Part shown: one piece after another, positions 27,052 through 36,306 of the stretch
How the letters are laid out: every line of letters starts with the position of its first letter
How positions within the stretch are numbered: the stretch's first letter is position 1
Assembly: GCA_016719855.1 (NCBI GenBank)
Contig: JADJYH010000044.1
Span: 1 to 58,905 of the forward strand
DNA from: Saprospiraceae bacterium
GTDB taxonomy: Bacteria; Bacteroidota; Bacteroidia; Chitinophagales; Saprospiraceae
DNA length: 58,905 bases
Reading direction: 5' to 3'
Notes under the pieces: generated by a model
Told to the model about the DNA's origin: nothing
Seen by the model: the letters and a program-made list of their open reading frames with translations, nothing else
Databases searched by the model: none
Made by a program: the position numbers and the translations under genes

Positions 27052-28473
27052 TTAAAACCACTTAATCGTCATATCAATCATCTTCAATTTAGCGTCATTG
27101 TAAGGCGGCTTGAGGGTGTCCAGCGCACTGGGCAATATTTGTTTGTAAACGGCCCTTTCATTGGAGAATGCAATGAACCCGAACCGTCCATGCGTCTTGC
27201 CGATGCCGCTGTTGTTGGAGCCGCCGAAAGGCAAGTTCGGATTGAAGAAATGCACGGCGTTGCTGTTGATGCAAGTGCCGCCTGCCCGGGTTGATTGTAT
27301 GATGCGGTTGACATTCTGCTTGCTCTTGCTGTAAATATAAAGCCCGAGCGGCTTCTCCTTCGAGCGGATGAGGTCAATGGCCTCTTGTAGGTCACGGTAG
27401 GGTACGACCGGCATCACTGGCCCAAAAATTTCGTGCTGCATCAAGGGGGAATCCAAGGGCAGGTCGGTTACCACTGTGGGTTCGATGTAATTGTCACTGG
27501 CGTCGGTTTTCCCACCATGCACCACTTTTGCACCGGCCTGAATGGAGTCATCGAGGTATGATTTTACCCGTCGAAAATTCCGGGCATTGATGATGCGCAT
27601 ATAGCTGTCAGATTCGGCGGCATTTTCACCGTAATACTCACGGATGCGGGACTTTACGGCTGCTACAAATGCGTCCAGCTTGCTTTCATGTACGAGGACA
27701 TAATCTGGCGCAATGCAAATCTGCCCGTTGTTGGAGTACTTCGTCCAGGTAATCTGGGAAGCCGCAGTGCCGATGTCGGCGGTCTCATCCACGATGGTTG
27801 GCGACTTACCGCCCAATTCGAGCGTGACGGAAGCGAGGTTTTTTGCCGCCGCTACCATCACGATTTTCCCGACTTCCGGCGACCCCGTGAAGAAGATATG
27901 GTTGAACGGCAAGTCCAACAGCGCCGTCGCAGTGTCCACGTCGCCTTCGACTACGGCAACTTCCTTTTCCTCGAAAACTTCCTCCACTATCTTTCGCAGC
28001 ATGGCCGAACTGTGCGGCGTACTTTCCGATGGCTTGATGATGGCGGTATTGCCCGCCGCAACGGCGGAAATCAGCGGCCCCAAGGCCAGTTGAATCGGAT
28101 AGTTCCAGGGGGAAATGATCAGGCAAACACCTTTCGGTTCATAATGAACCCAAGAAGATGACCCAATCAAGGACCTGGGCGTGGCAACTTTATGTGGAGC
28201 CATCCAACTGCGCAGGTTCCTTTTCGCATGTTTGATTTTGCTGGTAATCGGAAAAATTTCCGCCAAATCCACTTCTGCAACGGGCCGGCGGTAGTCCTTG
28301 TACAAGGCTTCCCTGATTTCCGGTCGGTATTTCATCACCGCATCACTCAACAACTGGAGCTTGCGGATGCGTTCTTTGGCCGAACTTTCAGCAACGTTGT
28401 ATTGGTTGGCCTGTTGGGCTTCAAAAATCCGGTGGATTCTTTTGGTGTCAACTGCTGGAATGGCATCTATCAT
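27052..28473 (-). CDS. Class 3-like aldehyde dehydrogenase
   Basis: This 473-residue NAD(P)-dependent enzyme oxidises aldehydes to acids. The residue pattern is that of the short class 3/fatty-aldehyde group: IISPWNYPIQLALGPLISAV, IIKPSESTPHSSAML, HIFFTGSPEVGKIVM, the general base Glu in VTLELGGKSP, and the catalytic Cys in NNGQICIAPDYVLVH. The C-terminus (LPFGGSNNSGIGKTHGRFGF) is complete. The preferred substrate is probably a medium- or long-chain aldehyde, from family knowledge. The start at 28473 follows a family B MITE whose right end lies about 220 bp upstream and left end 18 bp upstream, so the MITE probably displaced or now contains the promoter. Confidence 0.92.
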   Translation of the reverse strand: MIDAIPAVDTKRIHRIFEAQQANQYNVAESSAKERIRKLQLLSDAVMKYRPEIREALYKDYRRPVAEVDLAEIFPITSKIKHAKRNLRSWMAPHKVATPRSLIGSSSWVHYEPKGVCLIISPWNYPIQLALGPLISAVAAGNTAIIKPSESTPHSSAMLRKIVEEVFEEKEVAVVEGDVDTATALLDLPFNHIFFTGSPEVGKIVMVAAAKNLASVTLELGGKSPTIVDETADIGTAASQITWTKYSNNGQICIAPDYVLVHESKLDAFVAAVKSRIREYYGENAAESDSYMRIINARNFRRVKSYLDDSIQAGAKVVHGGKTDASDNYIEPTVVTDLPLDSPLMQHEIFGPVMPVVPYRDLQEAIDLIRSKEKPLGLYIYSKSKQNVNRIIQSTRAGGTCINSNAVHFFNPNLPFGGSNNSGIGKTHGRFGFIAFSNERAVYKQILPSALDTLKPPYNDAKLKMIDMTIKWF

Positions 28474-28490
28474 GTGAAGCTGATTATTTT

Positions 28491-28693
28491 ATGCGAATTA
28501 GGGGTTGAAATAAGCCAATATACCCAAAACACAGCCGCATAGCGGCGAAATCTTTGTAGCCAAGTAGTTGAGAAAGTGGGTTGAGGTGCAGCGCACCGAA
28601 ATTTAACTGTGCGCTGCACCTCAATACCGAGAAATACCACATTTCCTACAAATATTTCGGCGCTATGCACCTATTTCAACCCCTAATTCGCAT
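28491..28693. mobile_element. MITE-like element, family B copy 2 (203 bp)
   Basis: The inverted ends GCGAATTAGGGGTTGAAAT and ATTTCAACCCCTAATTCGC (19 bp, perfect) are flanked by ATTTT on both sides (28486-28490 and 28694-28698), a clear target duplication. Internal hairpins match those of the 22019 copy. No protein of its own is credible. It lies between the CocE gene and the aldehyde dehydrogenase start. Confidence 0.88.
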
Positions 28694-28769
28694 ATTTTAT
28701 GGTAAAAGCATGGTTCCAAATTGTTTCAAAGGTATTGCTTGTCGAATATTGTCCCCAAAATATCAACAC

Positions 28770-30944
28770 CTACTTCCCCAACACCTTCACCTTTACCCCC
28801 GATGCCTTTCCTGCCTCGTGGTAAATCCGCATGGTCGCTTTCTGGAAATCGCTGTTGGAGCAATGGTAAATGTCCAGCATTTGCTGCGGATTGCGGTCGA
28901 AAAGCGGAAACCACGAATTTTGCACCTGCACCATGATTCGATGCCCTTTCTTGAATGTGTGGGCTACACCGGGCAGCTCGTATTTCACCTCCGTCACCTT
29001 TCCCGGCACGAACGCCACCGGTTTTTCATAACTGTTGCGGTAGCGGCCCCTAAATATCTCGCCACGTACCAGCATCTGGTAACCGGCCATCGGCACTTGC
29101 TTGTCATTTCTTGGGTATTGGCTCAATGAGTCGGGAAACACGTCAACGAGTTTCACCACAAAGTCCGCATCGGTACCAGTGGTACTCACGAAAAGGTCGG
29201 CGGTGAGCGGCCCAGTGAGGGTCATATCCTCGGCCAACACATCCGTTTGATAGACCATCACGTCGGGGCGGCGGGCGGCAAAGCGTTGGTCGTCCGTCAT
29301 GTACTCCCGGGTGCGGCCAAGGTGTACGTCTTCGGTGTAGGGCACGGGCTTCATCGGGTCGGAAACGTATTCGTCGAAGCTGCTTTTTGCCGAAGGCGGC
29401 ACCATCGAAATGCTGCCATTTGGCTGGAAATAAAGTGTTTTTTCCGTCACGTTCTTGGGCGGCCAAGTGTCGAACGAACGCCACTCGTTGGCACCGGTGA
29501 TGAAAATATCGGCTTCGGGCAAGGTGATTTGGCCTTTGTCTTTGAGGTAAAAATTGAAAAACGCCAGTTCCACATCCTTGTAATGCTCCCCCGTATTTGC
29601 CCCAAAATGAATATTCCCGAGATGTTCGCCAGCGTCACCCGTCCATTGGCCATGCGACCAAGGGCCCATCATCAGGCGGTTGGACACCGTGGCAGGGCTT
29701 TGTTTTTCGATGGCCTCGTAAGTTTGCCAAGCGCCCCAGCAATCCTCCGCATCGAAGAGGCCACCGACGGTCAGCACGGCAGGTTTGATGTTCTTCAAAT
29801 GCGGGCGAGGGTCACGGGCCTTCCAGAAATCGTCGTAGTTCGGGTGGCTCATCAGGTCGTTCCAGAACCGGATACTGTCGCCAAAGACGACTTCCTTGGC
29901 ATGTTTCAAAGCACCCATTTTCAGGAAAAAATCATAATTGTCCTCTCCGGGAATATCGTAACTAGATTGGCCACTTCGGGTGGGTTTTGGGCGAGGCTTG
30001 CCGAAGCCCGAATAAAAATTGAAGCCGTCCATCAAGGCAAAAGCGCCGTTGTGGTGGAAGTCGTCGCCGATGAACCAGTTGGTCACGGGTGCCTGCGGCG
30101 ACACGGCCTTCAGTGCCGGGTGCGCATCAATCAGCGACATGGTGGAGTAGAACCCAGGGTACGAAACACCAAAAACGCCCACCCTGCCGTTGTTGTGTGC
30201 CACGTTTTTCACCAGCCAGTCAATGGCGTCGTAGGTATCGGTGCTTTCGTCAATATCGTTTTTGCCTTTTTTATTCGGGTTGATTGGACGCACATCCTCA
30301 AACACACCCTCGCTCATGTAGCGCCCCCGTACGTCCTGATAAACGAAAATATAGCCTTCCTCCACTAGCTTTTGGTTGACCATCAAGTGGAAGTTATAGC
30401 CTTCCTCTCCGCCCGGTTCGATATTGTAGGGCGTACGGGTCATCAGCATGGGGTAATCTTTCGAGGTGTCTTTCGGGGTGTAAATGGACGTAAACAGGCG
30501 CACGCCGTCCCGCATGGTGATGTAAACCTCCTGCTTGTTGAGGCGGGCTTTCAGCCATTCGGGGCTGCCGGGCGGGGCGTCTAGGTCGCTGCGGTTGAAA
30601 TCGAGCGGAAACGATTGCCCGCTTTGCTTGAAAGTACCTGAAATGGCCGAGAAGCCTTTGTCCACGGTGCCAGCATATTCTACGGTCAAATTGACAATCG
30701 TAAAGGCCATTTTGCCATTCTTAAAACTAAGCTCCGTAACGGGAATGGCGTCCGGCGACTGGTCGAGACTGTACATCGTGGCGGTGTATTGGTCGCCTTG
30801 CTGCGCAATATCAAGGTCGAGGCGAAGGTTCACCGCACCTACATCAAGCAAGCCGTGCCATTTGCCAGTCATATCTTGGGCGAAAAGGAAGTTGGAAAAC
30901 AGACCAAAGCAGAGGAGCGGCAGGAGGAGAATTGTCTTTTTCAT
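28770..30944 (-). CDS. CocE/NonD family hydrolase (S15-type), secreted
   Basis: The 724-residue protein has a signal peptide (TILLLPLLCFGLFSNFLFAQ) and an N-terminal ~100-residue beta-domain (MTGKWHGLLDVGAVNLRLDL). The alpha/beta hydrolase fold opens with VYITMRDGVRLFTSIYTPKD. The nucleophile is in FGVSYPGFYS, the Asp in VGGLFDAEDCWGA and the His in GPWSHGQWTG. A C-terminal jelly-roll (DVLAEDMTLTGPLTADLFVS) ends PQQMLDIYHCSNSDFQ. Family members cleave esters, acyl groups or X-Pro peptides; the natural substrate is not predictable. It is expressed from a strong promoter at 31021-31050 and has an intact frame. Confidence 0.93.
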   Translation of the reverse strand: MKKTILLLPLLCFGLFSNFLFAQDMTGKWHGLLDVGAVNLRLDLDIAQQGDQYTATMYSLDQSPDAIPVTELSFKNGKMAFTIVNLTVEYAGTVDKGFSAISGTFKQSGQSFPLDFNRSDLDAPPGSPEWLKARLNKQEVYITMRDGVRLFTSIYTPKDTSKDYPMLMTRTPYNIEPGGEEGYNFHLMVNQKLVEEGYIFVYQDVRGRYMSEGVFEDVRPINPNKKGKNDIDESTDTYDAIDWLVKNVAHNNGRVGVFGVSYPGFYSTMSLIDAHPALKAVSPQAPVTNWFIGDDFHHNGAFALMDGFNFYSGFGKPRPKPTRSGQSSYDIPGEDNYDFFLKMGALKHAKEVVFGDSIRFWNDLMSHPNYDDFWKARDPRPHLKNIKPAVLTVGGLFDAEDCWGAWQTYEAIEKQSPATVSNRLMMGPWSHGQWTGDAGEHLGNIHFGANTGEHYKDVELAFFNFYLKDKGQITLPEADIFITGANEWRSFDTWPPKNVTEKTLYFQPNGSISMVPPSAKSSFDEYVSDPMKPVPYTEDVHLGRTREYMTDDQRFAARRPDVMVYQTDVLAEDMTLTGPLTADLFVSTTGTDADFVVKLVDVFPDSLSQYPRNDKQVPMAGYQMLVRGEIFRGRYRNSYEKPVAFVPGKVTEVKYELPGVAHTFKKGHRIMVQVQNSWFPLFDRNPQQMLDIYHCSNSDFQKATMRIYHEAGKASGVKVKVLGK

Positions 30945-31020
30945 GGTTGCAGATTGATAGCTCGCTGCGGCTTTTTTAGCGGCAGCGAACCGGGTTGGAA
31001 GAACACGCGCTAAGCTTTGC

Positions 31021-31050
31021 CAAATGTACAGCAGCTATCAAGATTTTCAA
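31021..31050 (-). promoter_or_regulatory. Bacteroidota-type promoter of the CocE hydrolase gene
   Basis: On the minus strand, TTG (31048-31050) is followed after 19 bp by TACATTTG (31021-31028), matching the -33 and -7 boxes of the primary sigma factor of this phylum. The leader to the start codon is about 70 nt and contains a CGCTGC...GCAGCG hairpin (30963-30987). Confidence 0.7.
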
Positions 31051-31142
31051 GTTTCTGATGGACTTTCTGTCTTTTGAATTATGACAGCATGATAACGCTT
31101 AAACTAGAAATTAATGGCCAACCGAAGTCCATTTGCCCCACC

Positions 31143-31184
31143 AAAAAAAGCGTCGGCGCAGCCAAATGCCACGCCGACGCTCTT
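31143..31184 (-). terminator. Rho-independent terminator of the M48 protease gene
   Basis: On the minus strand, AGCGTCGGCG and CGCCGACGCT pair around a 16-base loop and are followed by seven T. It begins about 30 bp after the M48 stop. Confidence 0.85.
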
Positions 31185-31216
31185 TACATTTTGACATTCC
31201 CAAAGGGAATCAGGTT

Positions 31217-32677
31217 TCAATTTTTCTTCCCATCCCCCTTCTCCACCGTCTTTATCAGCATCCCCTTCGTCACCTTGTCCTTGAGCTGCATCCCGTTCAG
31301 GATGGCCAGTTCCTCGTGCTTGGCGGTGGGCTGGTTGTTTGCCTTGAGCACATCGGCCAGGGTGCCGTCCTTGGCCACAGTCACTATCTTAATTTTATCG
31401 GCATAGACGTTGATTTTGCGCTGGTCGTTCAGTGACTTGAAACCCTTGAAGCAGTTGGTAAAACTGTTTTCGTAGCCATTGAAATTGGGTGTTTCGGATA
31501 GTCCCGTGAACTTGTAAACGGTGCCATTGTACTTGATGAGGTACATGAGCAGGCGCACCTGTGGGTTCAGGTCGGCGGTCATGGCGATGGCGTCGTTGCC
31601 GTTTACCGTGATGTTCCTGCTTTCAATCACCTTGAGACTGTCGGCGGAGACGGCGGCACGTTTGGCCTCTTCCAGCGAGCCACTCCCACCGATGGTAAGA
31701 ATGATAGCCGCCTTGCCGTCCTTCGGGGCAATTTGCACTTGAGAGTTGGAGTTGATAGTCTGCCAGCCCTTGGGCGTCGGGAACTGGAACTTCATCTGCG
31801 GGTGGTAAAACACATCGCTCTCCACATAGCCCAACTGCGGGTCTTCGCCGTACATCAGGCCGTCAATCATGCGGAGGTACTTGTCACGGTTCACGTCCAG
31901 CTTGGCTTTACCCGCTTTTGTCTGCTCCTTGGTGGCAAGTTTATGGACCGTGTTGTAGCGGTCACCCGGATCGGGGTGGGTGCTGAGAAAGGTCGGCACG
32001 GATGCCCCGGCCTCCTCCTGAATGCGCCCGATGGTCTGGAAGAAATTGGCCATCTGGTGCGCATCATAGCCGATTTTGGTGGAGTACTCGACGCCCAGCT
32101 TATCAGACTGGCTCTCGTGGCTGCGGCTGAACTTGAGGAACAAAAGCCCAAGCCCCGTTTGTGCCAGGTCGGAATAATCCCTGAACTTTTCGGAAGCAAT
32201 CATGGCAGCCAGAAAGCCCACTTGGGCAAGTATCTGTTGGCTCTGTTGCTGCGCCGAATGGCGGGCGGTGATATGCCCAATTTCATGTCCCAACACCCCG
32301 GCGAATTCCGCTTCGTTGTTGAAGTGCGCCATGATGCCACGGGTAAAATAGACGAATCCGCCCGGCACTGCAAAGGCGTTTACCACCGGGGAGTCCAAGA
32401 TGCGGAACTGGTAGTCCAGCTTGGGCCGGTGGCTGATGTTTGCCATTTGCTTTCCATATTTGCCAATAAAGTCCTGGAGTTCCTTGTTGTCATATAGTCC
32501 GAACTCTTGGATGACCTGCGGGTCGTAGGCGAGGCCCATTGCCCTTTCCTGTTTTTCGGACACCAGCATGAACTGTCGTTTGCCCGTCACGGGATTTCTG
32601 GCGCAGGAGTAAACAAACAAGGCTAGGAAAACAAGGCCCAAGGCGCTGAACCGCAGGCGGAGGGTGGTATTTTTCAT
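31217..32677 (-). CDS. Lipoprotein M48-family zinc metalloprotease
   Basis: The 486-residue protein has a lipoprotein signal ending LALFVYSC, so it is anchored in the envelope. The M48 catalytic site is GHEIGHITARHSAQQ (two His and Glu), with the third ligand expected in SHESQSDKLGVEY. This is the BepA/LoiP-like type of protease for envelope quality control. Residues ~290-420 form a second domain (FQFPTPKGWQTINSNSQVQI), and the C-terminal 60 residues resemble a LysM-like segment (VTVAKDGTLADVLKANNQP). A TACATTTG -7 box lies at 32751-32758 on the same strand, without a clear -33. Frame intact. Confidence 0.92.
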   Translation of the reverse strand: MKNTTLRLRFSALGLVFLALFVYSCARNPVTGKRQFMLVSEKQERAMGLAYDPQVIQEFGLYDNKELQDFIGKYGKQMANISHRPKLDYQFRILDSPVVNAFAVPGGFVYFTRGIMAHFNNEAEFAGVLGHEIGHITARHSAQQQSQQILAQVGFLAAMIASEKFRDYSDLAQTGLGLLFLKFSRSHESQSDKLGVEYSTKIGYDAHQMANFFQTIGRIQEEAGASVPTFLSTHPDPGDRYNTVHKLATKEQTKAGKAKLDVNRDKYLRMIDGLMYGEDPQLGYVESDVFYHPQMKFQFPTPKGWQTINSNSQVQIAPKDGKAAIILTIGGSGSLEEAKRAAVSADSLKVIESRNITVNGNDAIAMTADLNPQVRLLMYLIKYNGTVYKFTGLSETPNFNGYENSFTNCFKGFKSLNDQRKINVYADKIKIVTVAKDGTLADVLKANNQPTAKHEELAILNGMQLKDKVTKGMLIKTVEKGDGKKN

Positions 32678-32923
32678 TGTAAAAAGTTTTTGTTTCTTAC
32701 GAAGGCTAACGTGTGCCGCCCGTTACATGTTCAAACGGTGGCGTCGCCAACAAATGTAAAACGCTTGGATTGGATTATTTGAAAAAAACGTAGAAATCGG
32801 CAAGTGACAATTCGCACCACTTCATCATCCTCGAAGTAGAACTGCGACGACCAGTGGAAGATATGATTTGAGGCAGCCCGCTTGGTGCCGCAGGTTACCC
32901 CCAACATTGTCGGAAAAACCCTT

Positions 32924-34618
32924 CTAGGCAGGCCGGGCGTACTTCCTTTTGCGAAGCCAATTATAAACAAAACCAAAAATGGCCAGCAACAACAGCGGCC
33001 CGGCGATGTTGAGCAGCGTCCAGAAAGTTTCCTCCTGCTTGGCTTTTTGCGTGTCGAGTAGGCGCAGTTTTACCTCCCGTCCCCTTGCAGCGATGATGCC
33101 CGCATCGTCACGTAGGTACTCAACGGCATTCAGCAGGAAGTCCTTGTTGGAGTAGGTGAAGCGGTCAATCGGGTTGAAGCCGAGCGCCAATGGTTGGCCA
33201 GTCTTGTTGTTCACGAAGTTGCGGGCCACGTCGCCATCGGCCACCACCACCATGCGGGTGGCCGTGCTCGTGGCCTTGTACTCCTGGTTGATTTGCTTCA
33301 ACCCATCCTGCATCTCCTGCGTCACCCGGTTTTCGAAGAACGAGGGGAACGTACCTTCCAGCAGCAGCGCCACGGGTATCTGCTTTTTGTCAAAAGAACC
33401 AGCGATTTCGTCACCGTAGCGCAGTATCTCGAAATTGAGGCGGGTGATGTTGGGCTGCAACTTGCTGTGGTCGGAGGAGGCCAGCAGCACCGTTTTTTTC
33501 ACGGGCGTCTTGGTCTTTATGGTGTCAATGGACGAGGGGAAATAGAGGTTGATGCCATCCAGGTTGCGCACCAACGGGTGGTTGGAGTTGGGGATAATGA
33601 TGGGGAAATAGTACCACGGGAACAAGTCCATCGAGCCTTTTTGGTCCACCACCATTGGTATCTTGGAGCATTGTAGGTCGAGCACGAGGTCGGGGTTCAC
33701 CCTAGCGCCGTACTTGAAGAGCATGTCGTTGATGTTCAGCGGGTAGTCCCTTGCGATATAACTGTTCTGATTGCGCAGCGAGTCCAGCTCCACGTTCAGC
33801 GGGTCTATGAGCCAGAGCACCTTGCCGCCGTTCATCACGTACTGGTCCATGAGGAAGAGGTCACGGTCGTTGAACGGAGCCTTCGGCTTCGCAACGATGA
33901 GCGTCTTGATGTCCTGCGGAATGACGGTGGCGCTGTCGAGGTTGAAAGTCCCCACATCGTAGTAGGCCCGCAGGCTCCGCTGGAGGTCGGCCCGCTCCCG
34001 CTCGCTCAGTTCGCCGTGCCCCACCGTGAAGGCAATGACCTCCTTTGCACCAGATTGGAGCTTGTGGAAGGCGTTCGCAAACTTGTATTCCATTTGGCTG
34101 ATGGAAGTGTTCAACTTCTCGTCTGGGCTGGCACCAACGGCCTCCTCATCGAGGAGGTCCACCACGGCGGTGCGGCCCTTGTAGCTGATTTTGGCGTAGG
34201 GATAAATGAATTTTTCTTCCGTTCCTTCCGTGGTCTTTATGCGCAAGTTGGTGGGCACGATGCCCTCCTTTGCCAGCTCAGTGCGCCGTGCGTTTATTTC
34301 GTCCACCGTGCCACCGCCGGGGTTGGTATAGCTGTAGGTGATGAAGCCGGTCTCCGACCGAAAATCGTCGAGCATCTCCGACACCGACCGTTGGAGCCGC
34401 TTGAAGCCTGCGTTGAACTCGCCTTCGAGCAGCACGTTGACGTACACCTCGGCGTCGAGGTTGCGCAGCATCTGCCTTGTTGGGTCGGTAAGGGTGAAGC
34501 GCTTATCTTCGGTCAGGTCAAAATGGGTGAAGAACACGTTCCCCAAGATGTTGAGGAATATGGCAATGCCGATGACAAGGCCGAGTTGGAGGAAGGAATG
34601 GTTGCGTTTATTGCTCAC
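32924..34618 (-). CDS. gldG: Gliding-motility ABC transporter substrate-binding-type protein GldG
   Basis: The 564-residue protein has an N-terminal anchor (LQLGLVIGIAIFLNILGNVFF), then the GldG/ABC-2-associated periplasmic domain: FDLTEDKRFTLTDPTRQMLR, VYVNVLLEGEFNAGFKRLQ, FTVGHGELSERERADLQRSL, GGKVLWLIDPLNVELDSL. It ends with a second helix (NIAGPLLLLAIFGFVYNWL) and a basic tail. With GldA and GldF it forms the transporter required for gliding in Flavobacterium; its cargo is not settled. It lies 6 bp after the Uma2 gene, which separates it from gldF, its usual direct neighbour. Confidence 0.92.
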   Translation of the reverse strand: MSNKRNHSFLQLGLVIGIAIFLNILGNVFFTHFDLTEDKRFTLTDPTRQMLRNLDAEVYVNVLLEGEFNAGFKRLQRSVSEMLDDFRSETGFITYSYTNPGGGTVDEINARRTELAKEGIVPTNLRIKTTEGTEEKFIYPYAKISYKGRTAVVDLLDEEAVGASPDEKLNTSISQMEYKFANAFHKLQSGAKEVIAFTVGHGELSERERADLQRSLRAYYDVGTFNLDSATVIPQDIKTLIVAKPKAPFNDRDLFLMDQYVMNGGKVLWLIDPLNVELDSLRNQNSYIARDYPLNINDMLFKYGARVNPDLVLDLQCSKIPMVVDQKGSMDLFPWYYFPIIIPNSNHPLVRNLDGINLYFPSSIDTIKTKTPVKKTVLLASSDHSKLQPNITRLNFEILRYGDEIAGSFDKKQIPVALLLEGTFPSFFENRVTQEMQDGLKQINQEYKATSTATRMVVVADGDVARNFVNNKTGQPLALGFNPIDRFTYSNKDFLLNAVEYLRDDAGIIAARGREVKLRLLDTQKAKQEETFWTLLNIAGPLLLLAIFGFVYNWLRKRKYARPA

Positions 34619-34624
34619 TGGTGC

Positions 34625-35200
34625 CTAATCTTTTAGTTTAATCCTCCAATAAATATCTGACAGCACAATCTTCAAATCAAAATGGGGGAATTCGATAACA
34701 TCCGTTGGCTCGGTGAACCATTGCGTTTCCCAAGTGCCATCCTCGTTTTTTGCGTGGAGTTCCGCCATCATTTCATCTTGAAATATCACAAGATAATACC
34801 ACATTGACGGAATTTTTAAATACTCCTTTCGCTTGCGTACACGGTCGCGGTGCCGGGAATTTTGCGAAGCTACCTCTGCCATGAAAACAGGATGTTTGAC
34901 GATGTACTCGTCTTCGTCGTCAACATTTGGGGCAACAACAACATCAGGATAGCGATAAATGCCATTTGGGACAACTTCCGCTTTTACATCATGGACGTAG
35001 GTTTCAAAATTTTTCTCAATAAGTGGAAGCTCGATTTTCCTGAGCAAATTCTTGGAAACCAAGTTCGCTTGTTTTGATTCTCCAGCCATAGGTATGAGTT
35101 TTCCATAGTAAAATTCATGTCTGACATCAGACTTCTTCTCCATCTCCAGCCATTCCTTGACCGTGTAGAGCTTTTCCGGTATTTCTAATGTAGCTGTCAT
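34625..35200 (-). CDS. Uma2 family (DUF820) endonuclease-like protein
   Basis: The 191-residue protein has the family order LYTVKEWLEMEKKSDVRHEF, YYGKLIPMAG, YRYPDVVVAPN (acidic residue of the PD-(D/E)XK core) and FMAEVASQNSRHRDRVRKRK, whose E...S...R...D-R pattern is the second part of the core. Members are proposed PD-(D/E)XK nucleases, often in many copies per genome; the biological role is unproven. Here it is inserted between gldF and gldG in the same direction, with gaps of 34 and 6 bp. It is visibly AT-richer than both neighbours, which suggests acquisition. Confidence 0.85.
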   Translation of the reverse strand: MTATLEIPEKLYTVKEWLEMEKKSDVRHEFYYGKLIPMAGESKQANLVSKNLLRKIELPLIEKNFETYVHDVKAEVVPNGIYRYPDVVVAPNVDDEDEYIVKHPVFMAEVASQNSRHRDRVRKRKEYLKIPSMWYYLVIFQDEMMAELHAKNEDGTWETQWFTEPTDVIEFPHFDLKIVLSDIYWRIKLKD

Positions 35201-35234
35201 TTGAAAATATTTTTTTTACAAAAATAGTCTGTTT

Positions 35235-35966
35235 TTACCACTTCCGCCGCTCCAGCGCCGTCACCGTCATTGCCACAAAAACCCCAATAATGGACACGAA
35301 ATAAACCACGTCACGGGTATCTATCACGCCCCGGCTGATGGAAGTATAGTGGTAATCAATGCCGAGCATTTGCACGATGTCGTCCACTTTGCCGACGAAA
35401 ATGGGCATGCTGCTCAAAAACATGAAGCCCCAATGTACCAAAAAACAGAGGAAAACTGCCATCACGAAGCTCGCTATCTGGTGGCTGGTGATGGACGATG
35501 CAAACACGCCAATGGCCACGAACGCAGCCGCCAATGCCATCAGGCCGAGGTACGAGCCAATAATGGCTCCACTGTCAAGGTTGCCCTTTGGGCTTCCAAG
35601 TTGGTACACCGTGATGTAGTACAACAGCGTGGGCAAGAGTGCAAAAACCGCCAACGCTAGGCAGGCGAAGAACTTGCCCAATACGATTTGCAGGTCGGTC
35701 AGCGGGCGGGTTGCCAGCAGCTCGATGGTGCCCGCTTGCGTCTCCTCCGCAAACGACCGCATCGTGACCGCCGGGATGAGGAACACGAACACCATCGGCG
35801 CAATGTCGAACAACTGGTCGAGCGTGGCGTAGTTGTAGTTCAGCAGGCTCGTGTCCGGGAATACGAACATCACCAGACCCAATATCGCCAGAAACACCCC
35901 GATGACGATATAACCGATAAGGGAGCTGAAAAAGGTGTTGATTTCTTTGAAAAAAATGGTCAGCAT
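35235..35966 (-). CDS. gldF: Gliding-motility ABC transporter permease GldF
   Basis: The 243-residue permease has six transmembrane helices. It opens ILTIFFKEINTFFSSLIGYI-like and contains the GldF signature PAVTMRSFAEETQAGTIELL, followed by TRPLTDLQIVLGKFF. The C-terminus SRGVIDTRDVVYFVSIIGVF is also typical. It forms the membrane pore energised by GldA. Within the cluster it is separated from gldA by two small genes and from gldG by a Uma2 gene. Confidence 0.93.
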   Translation of the reverse strand: MLTIFFKEINTFFSSLIGYIVIGVFLAILGLVMFVFPDTSLLNYNYATLDQLFDIAPMVFVFLIPAVTMRSFAEETQAGTIELLATRPLTDLQIVLGKFFACLALAVFALLPTLLYYITVYQLGSPKGNLDSGAIIGSYLGLMALAAAFVAIGVFASSITSHQIASFVMAVFLCFLVHWGFMFLSSMPIFVGKVDDIVQMLGIDYHYTSISRGVIDTRDVVYFVSIIGVFVAMTVTALERRKW

Positions 35967-36058
35967 ATCTTCATTGATTTTGAAGGATTTCTCTTTATTG
36001 AACTAATTCAAAAATTATGGAAAATAATGAAAGAATTCAAATGGAACGATTGGTGCTT

Positions 36059-36275
36059 TTAGTTACTCTTTGGTGATTCTTTAGCCCACTGGTTCATGGT
36101 ATCCGTCCAGCCAGTTCCTCCCAAAGCCTATCCATTTTTTGGTGGCAGACTCTGCAAAATATTTAGCCAACAATACCCGAATATCGACAAGTTGTTTGTC
36201 GTCTAAATGTACACTGAATACTTTGAGCAGTTCCCTTTGTAGGTTTGTTAAATTGCCAGAATTTGTATTTTCCAT
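36059..36275 (-). CDS. Antitoxin-like small protein, orphan, two frameshifts
   Basis: From the ATG at 36275 the first frame gives TNLQRELLKVFSVHLDDKQL followed by VDIRVLLAKYFAESATKK. Shifting at the A-run gives MDRLWEE, and shifting again gives GWTDTMNQWAKESPKSN with a stop at 36059-36061. The assembled ~71-residue protein has the layout (LxDIRxLLAxYFAExAxxxxDxLWEExGW) of small Bacteroidota proteins found beside PIN-type toxins, recalled from memory. No toxin gene adjoins it here. It lies between the secreted protein gene and gldF in the gld cluster. Confidence 0.5.
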
Positions 36276-36306
36276 AATGATATTTTTTAACCTAAATTGA
36301 ATTTCA

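Noticed and set aside
21944..28670. Similar short open frames inside both family B elements (21944-22198 and 28470-28670, minus strand)
   Set aside because: Their similarity follows from the repeated DNA with its hairpins; there is no recognisable protein pattern and no start context.
32731..32976. 81-codon frame overlapping the end of gldG
   Set aside because: No family resemblance, overlaps a sure gene and lies in a promoter region for the M48 gene.
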